Source: Xanthoparmelia taractica (lineage: Eukaryota; Ascomycota; Lecanoromycetes; Lecanorales; Parmeliaceae). Taken from it: DNA of 57,818 bases. Numbering within the stretch: position 1 is the stretch's first letter; every line of letters starts with the position of its first letter. The translations under genes and the position numbers were made by a program. The notes below the pieces were generated by a model. It was not told the DNA's origin, ran no database searches, and saw only the letters and a list, made by a program, of their open reading frames with translations. Below are positions 1-11,262 of this stretch, in pieces. The stretch lies in NCBI GenBank assembly GCA_033085395.1, contig JANQBS010000247.1:1-57818 (forward strand), in the 5' to 3' direction.

Positions 1-1240
1 AATAGTTGATTTCTACATATTTGCGGGGAAATTTGATGGTTGCCAAGACCGGCAAGGGGTTTCGCCACCCCCTGGTGGGGGAGAGACTCCTCAGAAAATA
101 CTGAGAGAAAGGTCATACGGCAGACAAGCACTGTGTAACTCCGGAAGATTTGAATTGACCACCCTAGCTTGGAATCAAAACAAATACCGCGATCCATCAG
201 ACCAACAAAATCCCACCATGCAACTCGCGTTCAACACAAAAGCGCAGCACTTCGATGTTTTACAGAAGCGCCCTGGGATTCTGGGCGCTCCCGTAAAATA
301 TCCAAGTAATCAATGAATGTAGTATTCTACCGCAAGCCGCCTTAGTAAGAATGCCTTTGTGCTAACAGCCTTTTCGAAGCGTCAGACTCCTGAACCCCTT
401 TCAAGTAAGATGCAGACATCCACACATGTGCTAGCACTCCGGATAGGAACGGCCTCGCTCTGTCATGCATACGCCATAGCACCCAAACGGGCAACTACGC
501 TATGTGTTATCTCTTACTAGTTGCATCGCAGCTTGCCTAACGATCCTGTAGAGCTTATGTACGCCACTAAACTGTGTCCTGTTCATACAGACGTTCTTCC
601 CCCTGATGTCTACAGCATTGAGTTACTTTATCTAAAGAGCTAGTATCTGGGCCGATATCTATTTTCATCCGCAGGCAGTCAGATTTGTTTGCCGCGTTCT
701 CAAAGTATCAGAACCCTCGGTATACGCAAAATGTGTACATGGGCCCGATATCAGATCTTATGATGGATTTTGATAGATTCATGCCCTAAAGAAGCATCGA
801 TGGATAGCTGTTACATGTTTCAATATGATGATATATCTCCTCAAGGATGGACACAGATTGGCTCATAAGATGCCATAGATACTGCCCATATGGTATACAC
901 ATGCGTCGACAAACATACACAGTAGAAGAGTTGTGGCAGATAAGTAAGTATGTCTGTCAAAGGGTTTCAGTGTTTTAACCCACTGCCGCAGATAATATTC
1001 CATGGACTTGTGTTGGTAATGCGTATGTAATAGCTGTCAATCTGTCAAGGGTTAACTTTGACTGTAATACTCGTCTGGAAAGTTGGGAGCGGAGGAGGGG
1101 GGGGAGCGTTACATCCAAGTAGACTCTCGTCCTGAAGTCCAAGATGTCTGGTAGGACATATAAACTTCGCACGGTGTTCGTATGCCCTCCCTAGATGCAA
1201 ATGGCCTGATATACAAACCCCAAGCGCCTGACATGATGCG
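1..1240. other. Left-edge intergenic region, no gene recognised
   Basis: I see no convincing coding sequence in this stretch. Base composition is ordinary for compartment 1 and there is no RIP-like AT enrichment. The right part is the 3' flank of the minus-strand Gtr2 gene. The few short open frames here have no family resemblance. Confidence 0.5.
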
Positions 1241-2680
1241 TCAACCGCGCGGGAAAACCTTAAGTAGCGTATCCTGAAATGTTTGCATGTTCTGATCGAC
1301 GAGGACCTTGCCGGTTTCGAAATCGGGGTTCTTGGAGATGCCGATGAAGGAGAGATTCCTGCGAACCGTCAGTATGATTGCCTGCCGGATATTAGTGCCG
1401 AAGTGCTGACCTGTTGATCTCCTTGAGGTATAAATGATAGCCTTTGATGTTGCTGACAAAGGACTCGGCGCTTGGAGCTGTCACGCCCTTTGAGGGATTG
1501 GCCTCCTGCTGATCATTTCCCCGATCCCAGCCGTACACCTCGGACATATCCACAATGATGTCGATAAAGTCCGCGCAAAGCTCATACGCCTTCATGTCTA
1601 TCGGCGTCGTGTCCGAGGCGATATAGACTTTGCTGTAGACGTCGAACAGGTAGGCCTTTTCGAACCTGCACGACGCCGAGACGGTATTGAGCAGGGCTTC
1701 AAAGGTCGGGAGCTGAGGCACGAGGCCCTGCATGACTTTGCTGAATGCTTCGAAGATGCTGTGATCGTAGATCGAGGTGCCGTAGTAGGTGATGGGTGGG
1801 TTTTCGAGGCCGGCGTCGTAGAGGTCATCCGTGATGCGTTGGCGTACGTCCCGCATTGTGTCGTCGCGAAAGTCTTCGGTGAGGGAGTCGACCTTGTGGA
1901 TGAAGACTGAGTACTTGATGTCTGGGTACGAATGCTGCAGATGCAGGATTGTCTCTGTGAGTCGACTGACTGGCTCCATGTAATTATCTATTGCATCAAG
2001 TACCCAGATCATAGCGCCAACGCCCCCGAAGATGCTTTCCGCGTCGAAGTCTGGATCTAAGTAATCAATCTGTCCCGGTAGATCCCACACTTGGAAATCC
2101 ATGAATGAGCTGAGAGCCTGGGTGAGTAAGTGTCCAAAGGCACCCTGGGCCGTCACTTACTGCATAGCCTCTTTGCGGATTGTCGTAGTGGTTTCCAGGA
2201 ACAATGTTTCGTGAGGCGCCATCTTGCGAAAAACTACATTCGATATCGACGACTTTCCACTTCTGCAGACATTAATTAGTCTGAGAGTGATTGTCCAGAG
2301 GCAACCTCATCACGTACCTCTTCAACCCCATCAGCAGTAATCGTGGCTTATGGTCAACATGGAGCAAGTTTCCAGGCTCAGGATCTTCGTTCATTTCATT
2401 GATTGGGATTGATTCCTCATTGTCTGCCGAGCTGATGGTTGTCTTCGAATTGTGGCGCCTCTCCTATTAAGTATCGAGTTTGTTAGTCCTACTAAGCCAA
2501 AGAGTAGAGGCGATGAACGCTTATAGCTTCTTCTTCCGTCTAATACAGATCTGCAGATGGATAAGGCCCAATTTAAAAGCAAAGTATCTTCCGGCGAAAT
2601 AGTCTTCAGAGCTATCGCCCAAGACTACCCTCATAGATGTAATCACTGACCTCTTTCCTATTCCCATCGTGCCGCGACAT
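1241..2680 (-). CDS. gtr2: Gtr2/RagC-type small GTPase (TORC1 amino-acid signalling), 5 exons, 364 aa
   Basis: This is the RagC/D-class partner of the Gtr1-Gtr2 heterodimer, which recruits and activates TORC1 on the vacuole in response to amino acids (family knowledge). Exons on the minus strand: 2680-2651, 2463-2318, 2262-2161, 2109-1411 and 1358-1241; the phases fit and give 364 residues. The start gives MSRHDGNRKE, followed by a low-complexity leader to about residue 45. The P-loop reads GLKRSGKSS (56-64) and is itself split by an intron. Then come LFLETTT (switch I), FQVWDLPGQ (G3, 98-106), FIHKVD (G4-like) and the roadblock-like region with IYDHSIFEAFSKV and LFDVYSKVYIASD. The last exon ends LLKVFPRG. 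The acceptor at 2110 was chosen over the one at 2118 because only it keeps frame. The short first exon is the least certain part. Confidence 0.9.
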
Positions 2681-3995
2681 GACGGTCCTCGAAATCGAGT
2701 CCTGCCAAGTCTGCAGAAAGCTGCATGGCGTTTGAACGCTCAAAAAGCCTGGTCCGGCTAGCTTCTCGGGTAAAATCCGGGCTTACAGTGGCTCCAATTC
2801 GGCACAACTAGCCTATGCCATGTGAGGTGCATCGCCATGAAAACAACGGTTTCTGTCATCTATAAAGCCAACTTCCGAGAAATGGATGAGACCGAAAGAC
2901 CTGCTTCTTGCTGGCTGGCGACTAAAATCGCTCGCTGATGCTGCTGTATCCTATTATGCTCGTTGCAGTGTGACAATGTCCGCCCAAGCAGTAGGATGGC
3001 GCAGCAAAGTTTTACGGCCCTGTGCAGATATATGCACGCGGTTGTTTGCTTTAGAATCATAATTTCCCCTTTATTTCCTCTCAGCAAGAAGAAAAGCCTC
3101 CTTCATCGCCTTATTCTTGAAAATTCTATCTCGACCGTGCACAGAGACGGCCTTTTGTGATTCAAGTGCTCGTCTGCCATCACCATGAGTTTAGACGAGT
3201 GATTGAAGGTGTCAGACCGCTTAGAGACTTCGAAGTTCATCACTCATCCTGTGGAAAGATCAGGACACATCGTTTCTTACATTCGATACCTCATGACCAT
3301 ATCACTTGAGATGTTGACCTCTAGCTGATGGAAGCCGCAGCTCTACGGTCCTTCTCAGCTTTACAGCCTAAGTATAACCTGTTAAGCAGCTCAGATCTGT
3401 CGTGCAACACAGGCTTCACAGAGACATATCCATTGTCCTTCCCCGTTACTGGTCATGTGCAGTGTTCTGGCGACATGGGAGGGGAACGCCAGCCTCTAGT
3501 TACTTCGGTAGCTCGGGGAACGGCTAGCCGATGAGGTGAAGGATTATTCTTCGAATCTACGCATCTTCGAACCTCATTGGCTAGCTTGAACCCGATATCT
3601 GAGGGATGGCCAGTGGTGTAGGACTCTAGACGTACAGTGGCTTCTGCACACGTTCCAGTGGCGTGGTACTGAGCCCTACGAAAAAATTCGACGTCATTTC
3701 ATGGCTTGGACCACGTTAAAGCTCCCTGGATATACGCCTCGTGGGGTGGCATTGCTAATAAAGCGGTGTGTTGCCGTTGAGAAATCCCACAAAGCTCAGG
3801 AAGATCTCGTTAGAATAGAGCAACAATATATGACGGCATGAGCAATCCACGTCAGATACTAAGAGTGTGTTTCATTGCATTCATATACCAAGCAGAGAAA
3901 GTAATTCATTTCGATATGCCCTAAAAATCCTTTCAATCCTGGAAGGGAAGTCGGGGCTATCGCACAAACTCCAATTTGGTATCCAGCACCTGCGT
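2681..3995. other. Intergenic region between Gtr2 and TCTP
   Basis: About 1.3 kb between the Gtr2 start and the TCTP stop. No gene is recognised. It should contain the Gtr2 promoter at the left and the TCTP 3' UTR at the right. The one structural feature seen is an imperfect inverted repeat at 3523-3585. Confidence 0.45.
3523..3585. repeat. Inverted repeat able to form a hairpin
   Basis: Arms 3523-3537 (GCTAGCCGATGAGGT) and 3571-3585 (ACCTCATTGGCTAGC) pair at 14 of 15 positions around a 33 nt spacer. It lies in the Gtr2-TCTP spacer. It may be a structured transcript end or a chance palindrome; nothing else supports a role. Confidence 0.4.
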
Positions 3996-4754
3996 CTAAA
4001 CTTTCATTTCCGACAAGCCATGCTTCCAGATAATGACATATGGTGTGATCCCATCCTCGCGGTAATTGAGGAATACGACCCTGTGAAGCAATGTCAGCAT
4101 AGTCCCGAGATTAGTAACCCCCTTAGGTAGAGAAGAACACGTACATTCCATCAGGGTCCATAGACTCGCCGGCGTAGAAATCCAAGTCACTGAAATTGGG
4201 CACGATGTGTTTGGTGTAGTATTCCTGCACACCCTTCTGAAACTTCTTGATGAAGTCCTCGTCCTTGCCGGCTTCCTTGAGCTTTTCTACAACCTTCTTC
4301 AGATACCCTACCCATCAAAGGCATCAGTGAAACGAATTAATGAAACATCGATCCACAGCCCACCCTTGAGTTGTCCCTGGAAAGCTTTCTTCGTAGTAAA
4401 CGCCCTCGATTTACTAGCCTCGTCTCCCAAATATCTCAACCTAAACCCATCAACCACATCGATGACCTGTTGTGTCGTGTCGTCGACCGCCTCCTCTTGT
4501 TCTTCGGCAGAAGGGTTAGCGCCAATGTTGAAATTATCGGCGCCCTTTGTGACCATCCTACAATCAACTTCGTAGACGACGTCGTCGACATCTTTGAGAT
4601 TGTAGGTATCGGAGATCATTTCATCGCCGGTGACAATGTCCTATGAGGTAGATCGTCAGCAACTGAGCGCTCAAGCTGTGGATTGTCTGGGCGGTCTGCC
4701 GTGCTGGCAAGCGGGGCTCCATGCGGTGAGGCTGCGAACCTTGTAGATAATCAT
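3996..4754 (-). CDS. tma19: Translationally controlled tumour protein homologue (TCTP/Tma19), 4 exons, 179 aa
   Basis: TCTP is a small, abundant, ribosome-associated protein linked to growth and stress responses. Minus-strand exons: 4754-4740 (MIIYK), 4640-4364, 4307-4145 and 4080-3996; the sum is 540 nt and all phases fit. Family signatures seen are DIVTGDEMISDTYNLKDVDD at the N-terminus, the acidic loop with GANPSAEEQEEAVDD, the helical hairpin with GYLKKVVEKLKEAGK, SDLDFYAGESMDPDGM, and the C-terminal NYREDGITPYVIIWKHG. The length is slightly above the usual ~168-172 residues because of the middle loop. The very short first exon after MIIYK is a common TCTP arrangement. The donor at 4363 is GTGGGC, showing that this genome uses GTGGG-type donors. 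It is divergent from Sur2. Confidence 0.95.
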
Positions 4755-5258
4755 GGTGGGAGCTACTGGGTCGATGAAACAGAAGTTGGTAGCAATAGCT
4801 GGGTAAAGATAATTGGAGTATGTAAGTAAGCTCAGATGGAGTATCTTTGAACGTCAAGGGAGAACAAATTTCGTTCAACATGGCAATTGAAATTCGTAGT
4901 GGGGTGAAAATCCGCGCAAAAAGCCGGACATTAGCCAGTTAGAATCTTGCCGCATCAAGCTAGACAAGGCTGAGTAAGAGTGGCAAATTGTGTGACGTCC
5001 AACCGCAGCAAAGGTACGGAGATTGATTGAATCCATTATTCTCTGTTGCTGCTTACTTCTACACTCCTTTGTTTTTCATTCACGCTGTCTTCGCTAACCT
5101 CACCGTCGAAAGTATTCACTATACACCTTTAGTATATTTAATATCATCTGAGCTCAATTCCTACTGGGCTCTTGAAGTACCTGGCCGCAAAGGCCCAACA
5201 CCCGCCGCGTGCCGAGTCAGCAATACATCCTTTGACCGCGCGCGGTAACAACAGCCAG
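4755..5258. promoter_or_regulatory. Divergent promoter region shared by TCTP and Sur2
   Basis: The 504 bp between the two start codons must carry both promoters. A TGACGT core (4993-4998), half of a cAMP-response/ATF-type bZIP site, is visible in the middle. A pyrimidine-rich tract lies on the Sur2 side (about 5035-5095). Use of these elements is inference. Confidence 0.45.
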
Positions 5259-6802
5259 ATGGCTACAGCATCACCCATGGGTGACTTTTCGAATCTTCCG
5301 CCTCTTCCAGAATATCACCTTACTCCTCTTCCGTCCCTACTTCCACCTATTCCCGACAAGCTCCTCACTCTCCTATTACCCATCGTCGCCTATTGGGGTC
5401 TCTCTATGTTCTTCCATTGGATCGACACAAAAGACTATTTTCCACAATATCGACTACACACACCCGCCGAAGTTGAAAAGCGGAATAGGGTCTCGAGATG
5501 GGAAGTTGTACGGGATGTAGTTATACAGCAGGTCGTACAGACAGCTGTAGGATGGGTGCTTGGCATGACCGAACCGGACGATTTCTTTGGGAAGGAGCAG
5601 TATGATGTTGCGGTATGGGCCAGACGGGTCAGAATTGCGCAGAGGACTATACCCGCACTGCTGGCTACCGTGGGTTTGGACGCTGGGGGTCTGGCAAAGA
5701 ATCTCGGAGCGTCACATCCAATGCTCGCCGGTGCGCTTCGAGGAGGGCAGTACCCGTCGCTGGAAAAGACGGGTGCTGCTGACAGTTCCTCGAGAACGGG
5801 TACATCAGACTTCGCCGGTTGGGAGCTCATGCTTGCTTCTGCCATCTACTGGTTTCTGATACCAGCACTCCAATTCGCCCTGGCAATTCTGGTGGTGGAT
5901 ACGTGGCAGTACTTCCTCCATCGGGCGATGCATATGAACAAGTGGCTGTACAGTACGTCTCTGGAAGCTTGTTGTTGACTTGCAAAATGCTGACTAGTAA
6001 AACAGCCACATTTCACTCACGCCACCACCGTCTGTACGTACCTTACGCCTATGGCGCCTTGTACAATCATCCATTTGAGGGTTTCCTATTGGATACGCTT
6101 GGCGCAAGTATTGCATACAAGCTCGCAGGGTTTAACACACGACAAGGGATGGTATTTTTTACGGGCTCAACCTTCAAAACTGTCGACGATCATTGTGGAT
6201 ATGCTCTGCCATGGGACCCTCTTCAACACATCACATCAAACAATGCAGGCTACCATGATGTTCACCATCAGAGCTGGGGAATCAAGACAAATTTCTCACA
6301 GCCATTTTTCACGTTCTGGGACCGACTTCTCGGCACGGTCTGGACCGGCGGAGACGTTTCTGCCCGCTACGAGCGCTCGCGCCTCGCTGCACCGAAGGCT
6401 TTCAATGCTAATGGTGCCGAGACCACAATCACACACTCCAACCCCGCCGACAGCGCCATCCAAGACCCGAAGCCTTATGAAAACGATTTACGAGACGCTA
6501 CGGACCTCCCATCAATACCCATCAAAGACCGCCAGCCTCAGCCTCCGGCCGGAAAAGCAGAGCTTCAAGCCGCGGGCTCACGGCAGCAAATCCTTGACGA
6601 CCAAAAGGACGGCGGGCCAAGTGTGCTCGCTGATGAAGCGTCCGAGGAGAAAGAGGCGAGGAGCTTTCTGAGACGGAGTCCCAGGAAGAGAGCAACTAGT
6701 ACGCTTTCATCCAAAGACGGCTTCAAGGGATTGAGGCAGCGGGTACCGACCAGTATGCATGGAAGGGCTGGGGGCATCATCGGAGTTGATGGGAGCCGGT
6801 AG
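5259..6802 (+). CDS. sur2: Sphinganine C4-hydroxylase (Sur2-like fatty-acid hydroxylase superfamily), 2 exons, 496 aa
   Basis: Di-iron ER membrane enzyme that hydroxylates dihydrosphingosine at C4 to make phytosphingosine. Exons 5259-5952 and 6006-6802 are separated by a 53 nt intron between the first two histidine boxes. Boxes seen: HRAMH (221-225), HSRHH (235-239) and HDVHH (315-319), with the family stretch RLYVPYAYGALYNHP between. An N-terminal hydrophobic segment (about residues 30-55) precedes the catalytic core and another precedes the first box. The ATG at 5259 was chosen because the frame upstream has only a TTG start; an ATG at 5277 is the alternative. After about residue 350 there is a long polar tail rich in Pro, Ser, Lys and Arg (ending near MHGRAGGIIGVDGSR), so the protein is clearly longer than yeast Sur2 (about 350 aa). 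Confidence 0.92.
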
Positions 6803-7301
6803 CATTTGTGTGGTGGCGATTCGAACGGTATGCTAATGGGGTTGATGCCAAACTTGTACAAAACCTACTTTCATTTAGGGATCAGGTTCGAAGCTCGGCC
6901 AGTGTACGATTCGTGTATGTTTTGCCTTGGGCATGGCGTCTTCTGTCTCAGTTGGGACGACGTGTATATTGTTCTGAGAGAAGGCATTTGCATGCAGAAC
7001 TTTCCCGGGCCAACAACCACTTAATTACCGAAACTCTGAAATATATTTCGAAATGCTCCAAACGATCAACGTCCTCCAACAGAAGAAGTATGGTCGCAAC
7101 GATTATGTCTAGATTATACCAAAGGACCGGGACATGCGACCTCCTACAAACCACCTCTTATTCCATCCAGTTCCCCAATCTCTAACACTACCAAACCAAA
7201 AAATACATCAGACATCCTTTCTCCCAGCACTCAACTCAATACACCAACCCCCGTTCCCCCCTTTCCCCTCCCCTCTCCACCCTTCTCTCCCCTTGACACA
7301 C
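6803..7301. other. Convergent 3' spacer between Sur2 and the Ser-rich gene
   Basis: Holds the two 3' ends. From about 7140 the plus strand becomes very C-rich (a polypyrimidine/CCC tract to about 7390) and runs into the 3' coding end of the minus-strand gene. No gene is seen. Confidence 0.4.
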
Positions 7302-9074
7302 CTATATCCACCCCCCCGCCCCAACCCCCACAGCCCCCACCACCTCCTCCCCCCCACGCAACCTCACCAAAGTCTCGACATCAGCCCCCCCCCGGCCCAC
7401 CAGTCCCCTATAACTTCTCGCCCAATCGCTCGCGCGCTTCTTTTGCCGCTCGTCTTCTTCTTCTTCTTCGTCTTGATCCCTCGCGCCCATACGCTCTTCC
7501 GCGTCTCTGTACACGTACAATGAGGAGGAGGAGGAGGAGGAGGAGTAGTGGGATTGGGTTTCGTTGCTCGTATTCTTACGAGTTTCATGGGGACGGGGAC
7601 GGGGACGGAGATGGGGAGGGTAAGGGTGAGGGCAATGGTATAGCGAGTCCATGTTGTTGTTTTTGAATGATGATGCTGTTGATGAGGAGGAGGCGAGGTA
7701 TTCCTTGATGATGCTTTCTTCCTGCATGGCGCGCAAGGTCTTTGAGTCGTCTGAATCGTGGAGTGGTGTTGCATCATCGTCATTAACGACGGTTTCGTCT
7801 CCATCTGCGATATCGACAGCGCGCTCCCCCTCTTCCTCTTCCTCTTTCTCTTCCTCCTCCGCAATCACAGCATCCAAATCCTCTTCATCCGCCTGCTCCA
7901 AGTGCAGCGCGTCGCAGAAATCGCAGCCCTCGCCCGCTCCATGCCCAGGCACCTGCGCAGGCTGCTCGGGCACCATTTGTTCCTGCAAGCGCGTTTCCCT
8001 CCTCCATCGCTGCACGCGGGTGCGGTCACGCGCAATGGATTTGCCCTCGGCTTTCCATTTGGCTTCCCAGTCGACGCCTTTGCCCGGGCAGGGCTCCAGC
8101 CACGCCATGCTGCCGGGCCACGGGCGGTTTCTGTGCTTGCGGCCCTTGACGCAGGTCGTGAGTGCCGTGACCGCGGCGGGGTTTTGGAAGAAATGGCTCA
8201 GGGTGCAGGCAGGGCAAGTGGGTATGATGCTGCTGGTGATGCTGCTTGAGTCCGTGATGGCGGTGAAGAAGAGTTCTCGGTAGGGCTGGAGGGTTGCGAG
8301 GAGGCGGTTGGTCTTTTTCGAAATCAGTTCCGTGGGTGCGATTCGCAGCTTGTCGAGTTGAGGCCCGATTTCGTGCGCTATGACTTCGGTTAGCTCGGCG
8401 ATGTATTTTTGCTCGAGCCAGAAATGGACGTCACAGAAACGGCTTGGTGTAGGGGAGAACTGGCTTCGACTGATCGGAACTCCGAGGGCACCCACGAGGC
8501 TGGATAGCATGGGTGTGTCATTGGGGAGAGAAAGGATGTGCGTGAGGGAGGCGACGTGGGAAGGCTGCAGGGTGGAATGGCCGGGTGGTGGACGGCCCCA
8601 GAGGAAGCGGCTTGCAGCGGTCGAGAAGTACGAGGGAGCACGCTTGGAGCCCGAGCGGAAGAGGCTGGTGGTGGAGACTGCCGGAGCCGATGTGGGTGGA
8701 CGGACGATCGAGGATGTAGAATCGGATTGAATGAAATTGGACGTGGAGGTCGCACATGTGACAGTGGAAGCACGATCGGTAGATGCGCTGGACGTTCTAG
8801 AAGCGACAGTTAAAGATCGTAGAGAGGGGTTCGTAACGGGCGTGCTCTCGCGACTTGTGGACGCGGTGGAAGAGGACCGGATCAATTTAGACATGGAGGT
8901 TTCCGAGGTGATAGTCGAGGCACGCAAGATAGAAGCTCTAGGAGCTCTAGTAGTGACGGCTGGATGTTGTACAGGGCGACTCATGGAAGCGGTGGACGAT
9001 GCGGAGCTGGATGGCTCATACTTGGATGAACCCGCAACCGAGACGCTGCGGGAGATGGTGCTGCCGAGACCCAT
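7302..9074 (-). CDS. Ser-rich protein of unknown function, single exon, 590 aa
   Basis: I do not recognise a named family. The ATG at 9074 follows an in-frame TGA. Residues 1-150 are Ser/Thr-rich and built from three degenerate units of about 50 residues; the clearest pair starts RASTITSETSMSKLIRSSST (51) and RASTVTCATSTSNFIQSDST (101). Residues ~165-365 look like a folded core: LPNDTPMLSSLVGALGVP, an aromatic helix FCDVHFWLEQKYIAEL, CPACTLSHFF, CVKGRKHRNRPWPGS, and a helix DWEAKWKAEGKSIARDR. A CDFC pair follows at about 384. The rest is acidic (Glu runs) and low-complexity, with an eight-Ser run encoded by a GAG/GGA microsatellite at 7522-7545. CPAC plus CDFC could bind a metal, which is inference. 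The 3' end overlaps C-rich DNA and could hide an intron. Confidence 0.75.
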   Translation of the reverse strand: MGLGSTISRSVSVAGSSKYEPSSSASSTASMSRPVQHPAVTTRAPRASILRASTITSETSMSKLIRSSSTASTSRESTPVTNPSLRSLTVASRTSSASTDRASTVTCATSTSNFIQSDSTSSIVRPPTSAPAVSTTSLFRSGSKRAPSYFSTAASRFLWGRPPPGHSTLQPSHVASLTHILSLPNDTPMLSSLVGALGVPISRSQFSPTPSRFCDVHFWLEQKYIAELTEVIAHEIGPQLDKLRIAPTELISKKTNRLLATLQPYRELFFTAITDSSSITSSIIPTCPACTLSHFFQNPAAVTALTTCVKGRKHRNRPWPGSMAWLEPCPGKGVDWEAKWKAEGKSIARDRTRVQRWRRETRLQEQMVPEQPAQVPGHGAGEGCDFCDALHLEQADEEDLDAVIAEEEEKEEEEEGERAVDIADGDETVVNDDDATPLHDSDDSKTLRAMQEESIIKEYLASSSSTASSFKNNNMDSLYHCPHPYPPHLRPRPRPHETRKNTSNETQSHYSSSSSSSSLYVYRDAEERMGARDQDEEEEEDERQKKRASDWARSYRGLVGRGGADVETLVRLRGGEEVVGAVGVGAGGWI

Positions 9075-11262
9075 AGTCGCCGAAGACGAATATCAGCGGA
9101 TTCCGAGCGAAGAAGACTTACTTATTCGGACAAGACTTTTGACTGGATGATCTAAGTAGCAGACCTGACGTAGACGAGTTGGTGAGTAGAAACGATCCAC
9201 ACGGCGGATATTTGCAGAGCACTTGGGAAGCAGGGGGCCGACAGACTTTAAGAAGGCCTTTTTCGTAATCGACCTTCTGGACAATGGCATAGTATCTTTG
9301 TTTCAGTCCTAATGCAACATAAATGGCATTGTGCTCAATCCGCATTGTGGGAGGACAAAGGACCAAGGCATTATCGACAGAGGCCTTTGAACGAAACAGA
9401 TTTTTACGCTTTTTCAACGAGTAGAAGATAGAAGAAACGCCATTGAAATAAGACAGTTGCACACATGAGAGGCATAATAATGACTTGTGACGTGATATGA
9501 GTCCCCCACCAGAGACAAGTATACGGGATAGACAGTTGGTAAACTTGTTGCTTGGATTTCACCCGGCTTGGCTGGGTTTCTTCGAAAGCTTCAATACACG
9601 TGGGTGTAAGGCAGAACATCTCACATGACTTCTTTCCATGTTGCCAATGATGTCCGCCTTCAAATGCACCTGCCCGACTCTTCGTTTTCCTGGGTTCCTC
9701 GATTTCTAACATAGAGGCAGGGACGGAAGCTCAATTTCATCATAAGAGAGCTGAAGGCCCCAAACGCGCCTCTATGCTCTACAATGCGTGAAGACGGCTT
9801 CATTGCAATCTGGAAATTCATGTAGGCCCTGGCGCATGAGTTAAGGTTGAAAAGGGCGGTGTTTAGCAACTTGAAGATGAAAGACAGTCTGACCAGCTCA
9901 AGCCGATCAGTCCGCAGCAGAAAGCTCTTACAAATCTGGCAGCATAGCTTGGAAACTTTGCCATAATTAAAGAGTGTTTGAGACCCTCTTTTACTTGGGT
10001 AAAAGGTATGGAAAGGAGACAAATGAATGAATGCAGACTCGTGCCTCTTAGTGACAAAAGTCAAGCCCAGAAAATAGGACGCGCTTGCACTTTTTGATGG
10101 ACAAAGACGAGAGAGGAGTGCCCTTTCAGGCCTCGAAGCTTTTCGGGGAGCAATATTGTCTAACGTTGTCCAAATTAGGATTCCCTGTTCGTTAGTCCGC
10201 TATCGCCGTCCATTGAGAGGGATTAGAGAGAAAATAGCACAGAAGCATGGCCAGGATCCACGCTCCTTGCATAGCTGTAAGAGCAATACGGCGAGAATTT
10301 CAATTGAATTTTGTGACAGCACCATCAGTAGAGGCTGATGGATCCGGTACAGTAAGATCTCAAAGGCCCGCACGGAGCAACGCTTACGAAGGATGTCACA
10401 CGAGGGATGCAGATCTTGGCGGAAGTGGAGGGGGAAGTGTGTAATGAGGCCTCGTAGTTGGCATCAATGGGATGGCTTCATTTGCGTCCTCGGATGGAAG
10501 CTGAGAGGCTGGTGGGAGGCAAAGGCAGAGGCAGAGGCTTAGGCTTATGCTTAGGCGGAGGAGCAAAGCATCAATGCACAAGTGAAGATATCGACAAGGC
10601 CATAGATTTTGTATAGAGTAATGATAAGCGTAACCTGCCGGTTCTAGAATGATGTTGACTGACATGAAATTGGATGGGAGAAGGGGGGGGAAGATTGTAG
10701 AGGGTAATTATAATCGAGTGGTGGAGCGTTATTGACCGAGTCTCGCCCTTTTATCGGGCCAAGATGTGCCAAGATTCATTGAGTCTTATGCCCGGAACGC
10801 CCTTGAACCGAACAGGGCTTGGCAAGAATACCTTAGAATATTGATGCTGCTGTTGCCATTGGTTCAAAGTTTGCCGGCCAGGCCGCTTTGCACCCTTTGC
10901 ACGCTTTGCACTGCCCCCAACAGGTCCCCAAACATCGTCCACCTAAATTTAGCTGTTGCTCTACCCTCAACCCTCATTATTTCCTTTCACACACTCTCTT
11001 GCTACGACTTGCTCTTCATTCCATCCTTAGTTCTCTTCTGCCATCGACAGCATCTCCAGTGCATCCTCGCTCGTTGACAACGGCAGTAAATATTGATTGT
11101 CGCGGATAGAAAGAGTTGGAGGCAATCCACAGGAAGCGATCCATTAGGCAACCTTTGGTGTACTAAGCCAAACATCAAGGGCTTGTCATCGTTGCCCTTT
11201 GCTACCTTCGAACTTCATCCACCACACTCGACTGCGTGTCTCGGATTGTTTTCTACCACACC
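9075..11262. other. Long intergenic region upstream of the bZIP gene
   Basis: About 2.2 kb without a gene I can support. The part next to the bZIP start (10,870-11,262) is pyrimidine-rich and contains short upstream open frames, as is common in long leaders of fungal regulators. A degenerate purine hexamer array (GGCAAAGGCAGAGG type) lies at about 10,517-10,560. Short minus-strand frames at 9118-10,064 were examined and dismissed. Confidence 0.4.

Noticed and set aside
2109..2120. Acceptor at 2118 for the fourth Gtr2 exon (giving ...QALSSFMDF)
   Set aside because: It breaks the reading frame with the preceding exon; the acceptor at 2110 (giving ...AMHSFMDF) keeps it.
7651..8283. 210-codon plus-strand open frame rich in Ser
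   Set aside because: Lies antisense within the minus-strand 590 aa gene; its Ser/Cys-rich content mirrors the acidic low-complexity codons of that gene.
9118..10064. Overlapping minus-strand frames of 100-134 codons
   Set aside because: No recognisable motif, several frames equally open, and no splice-supported gene model.
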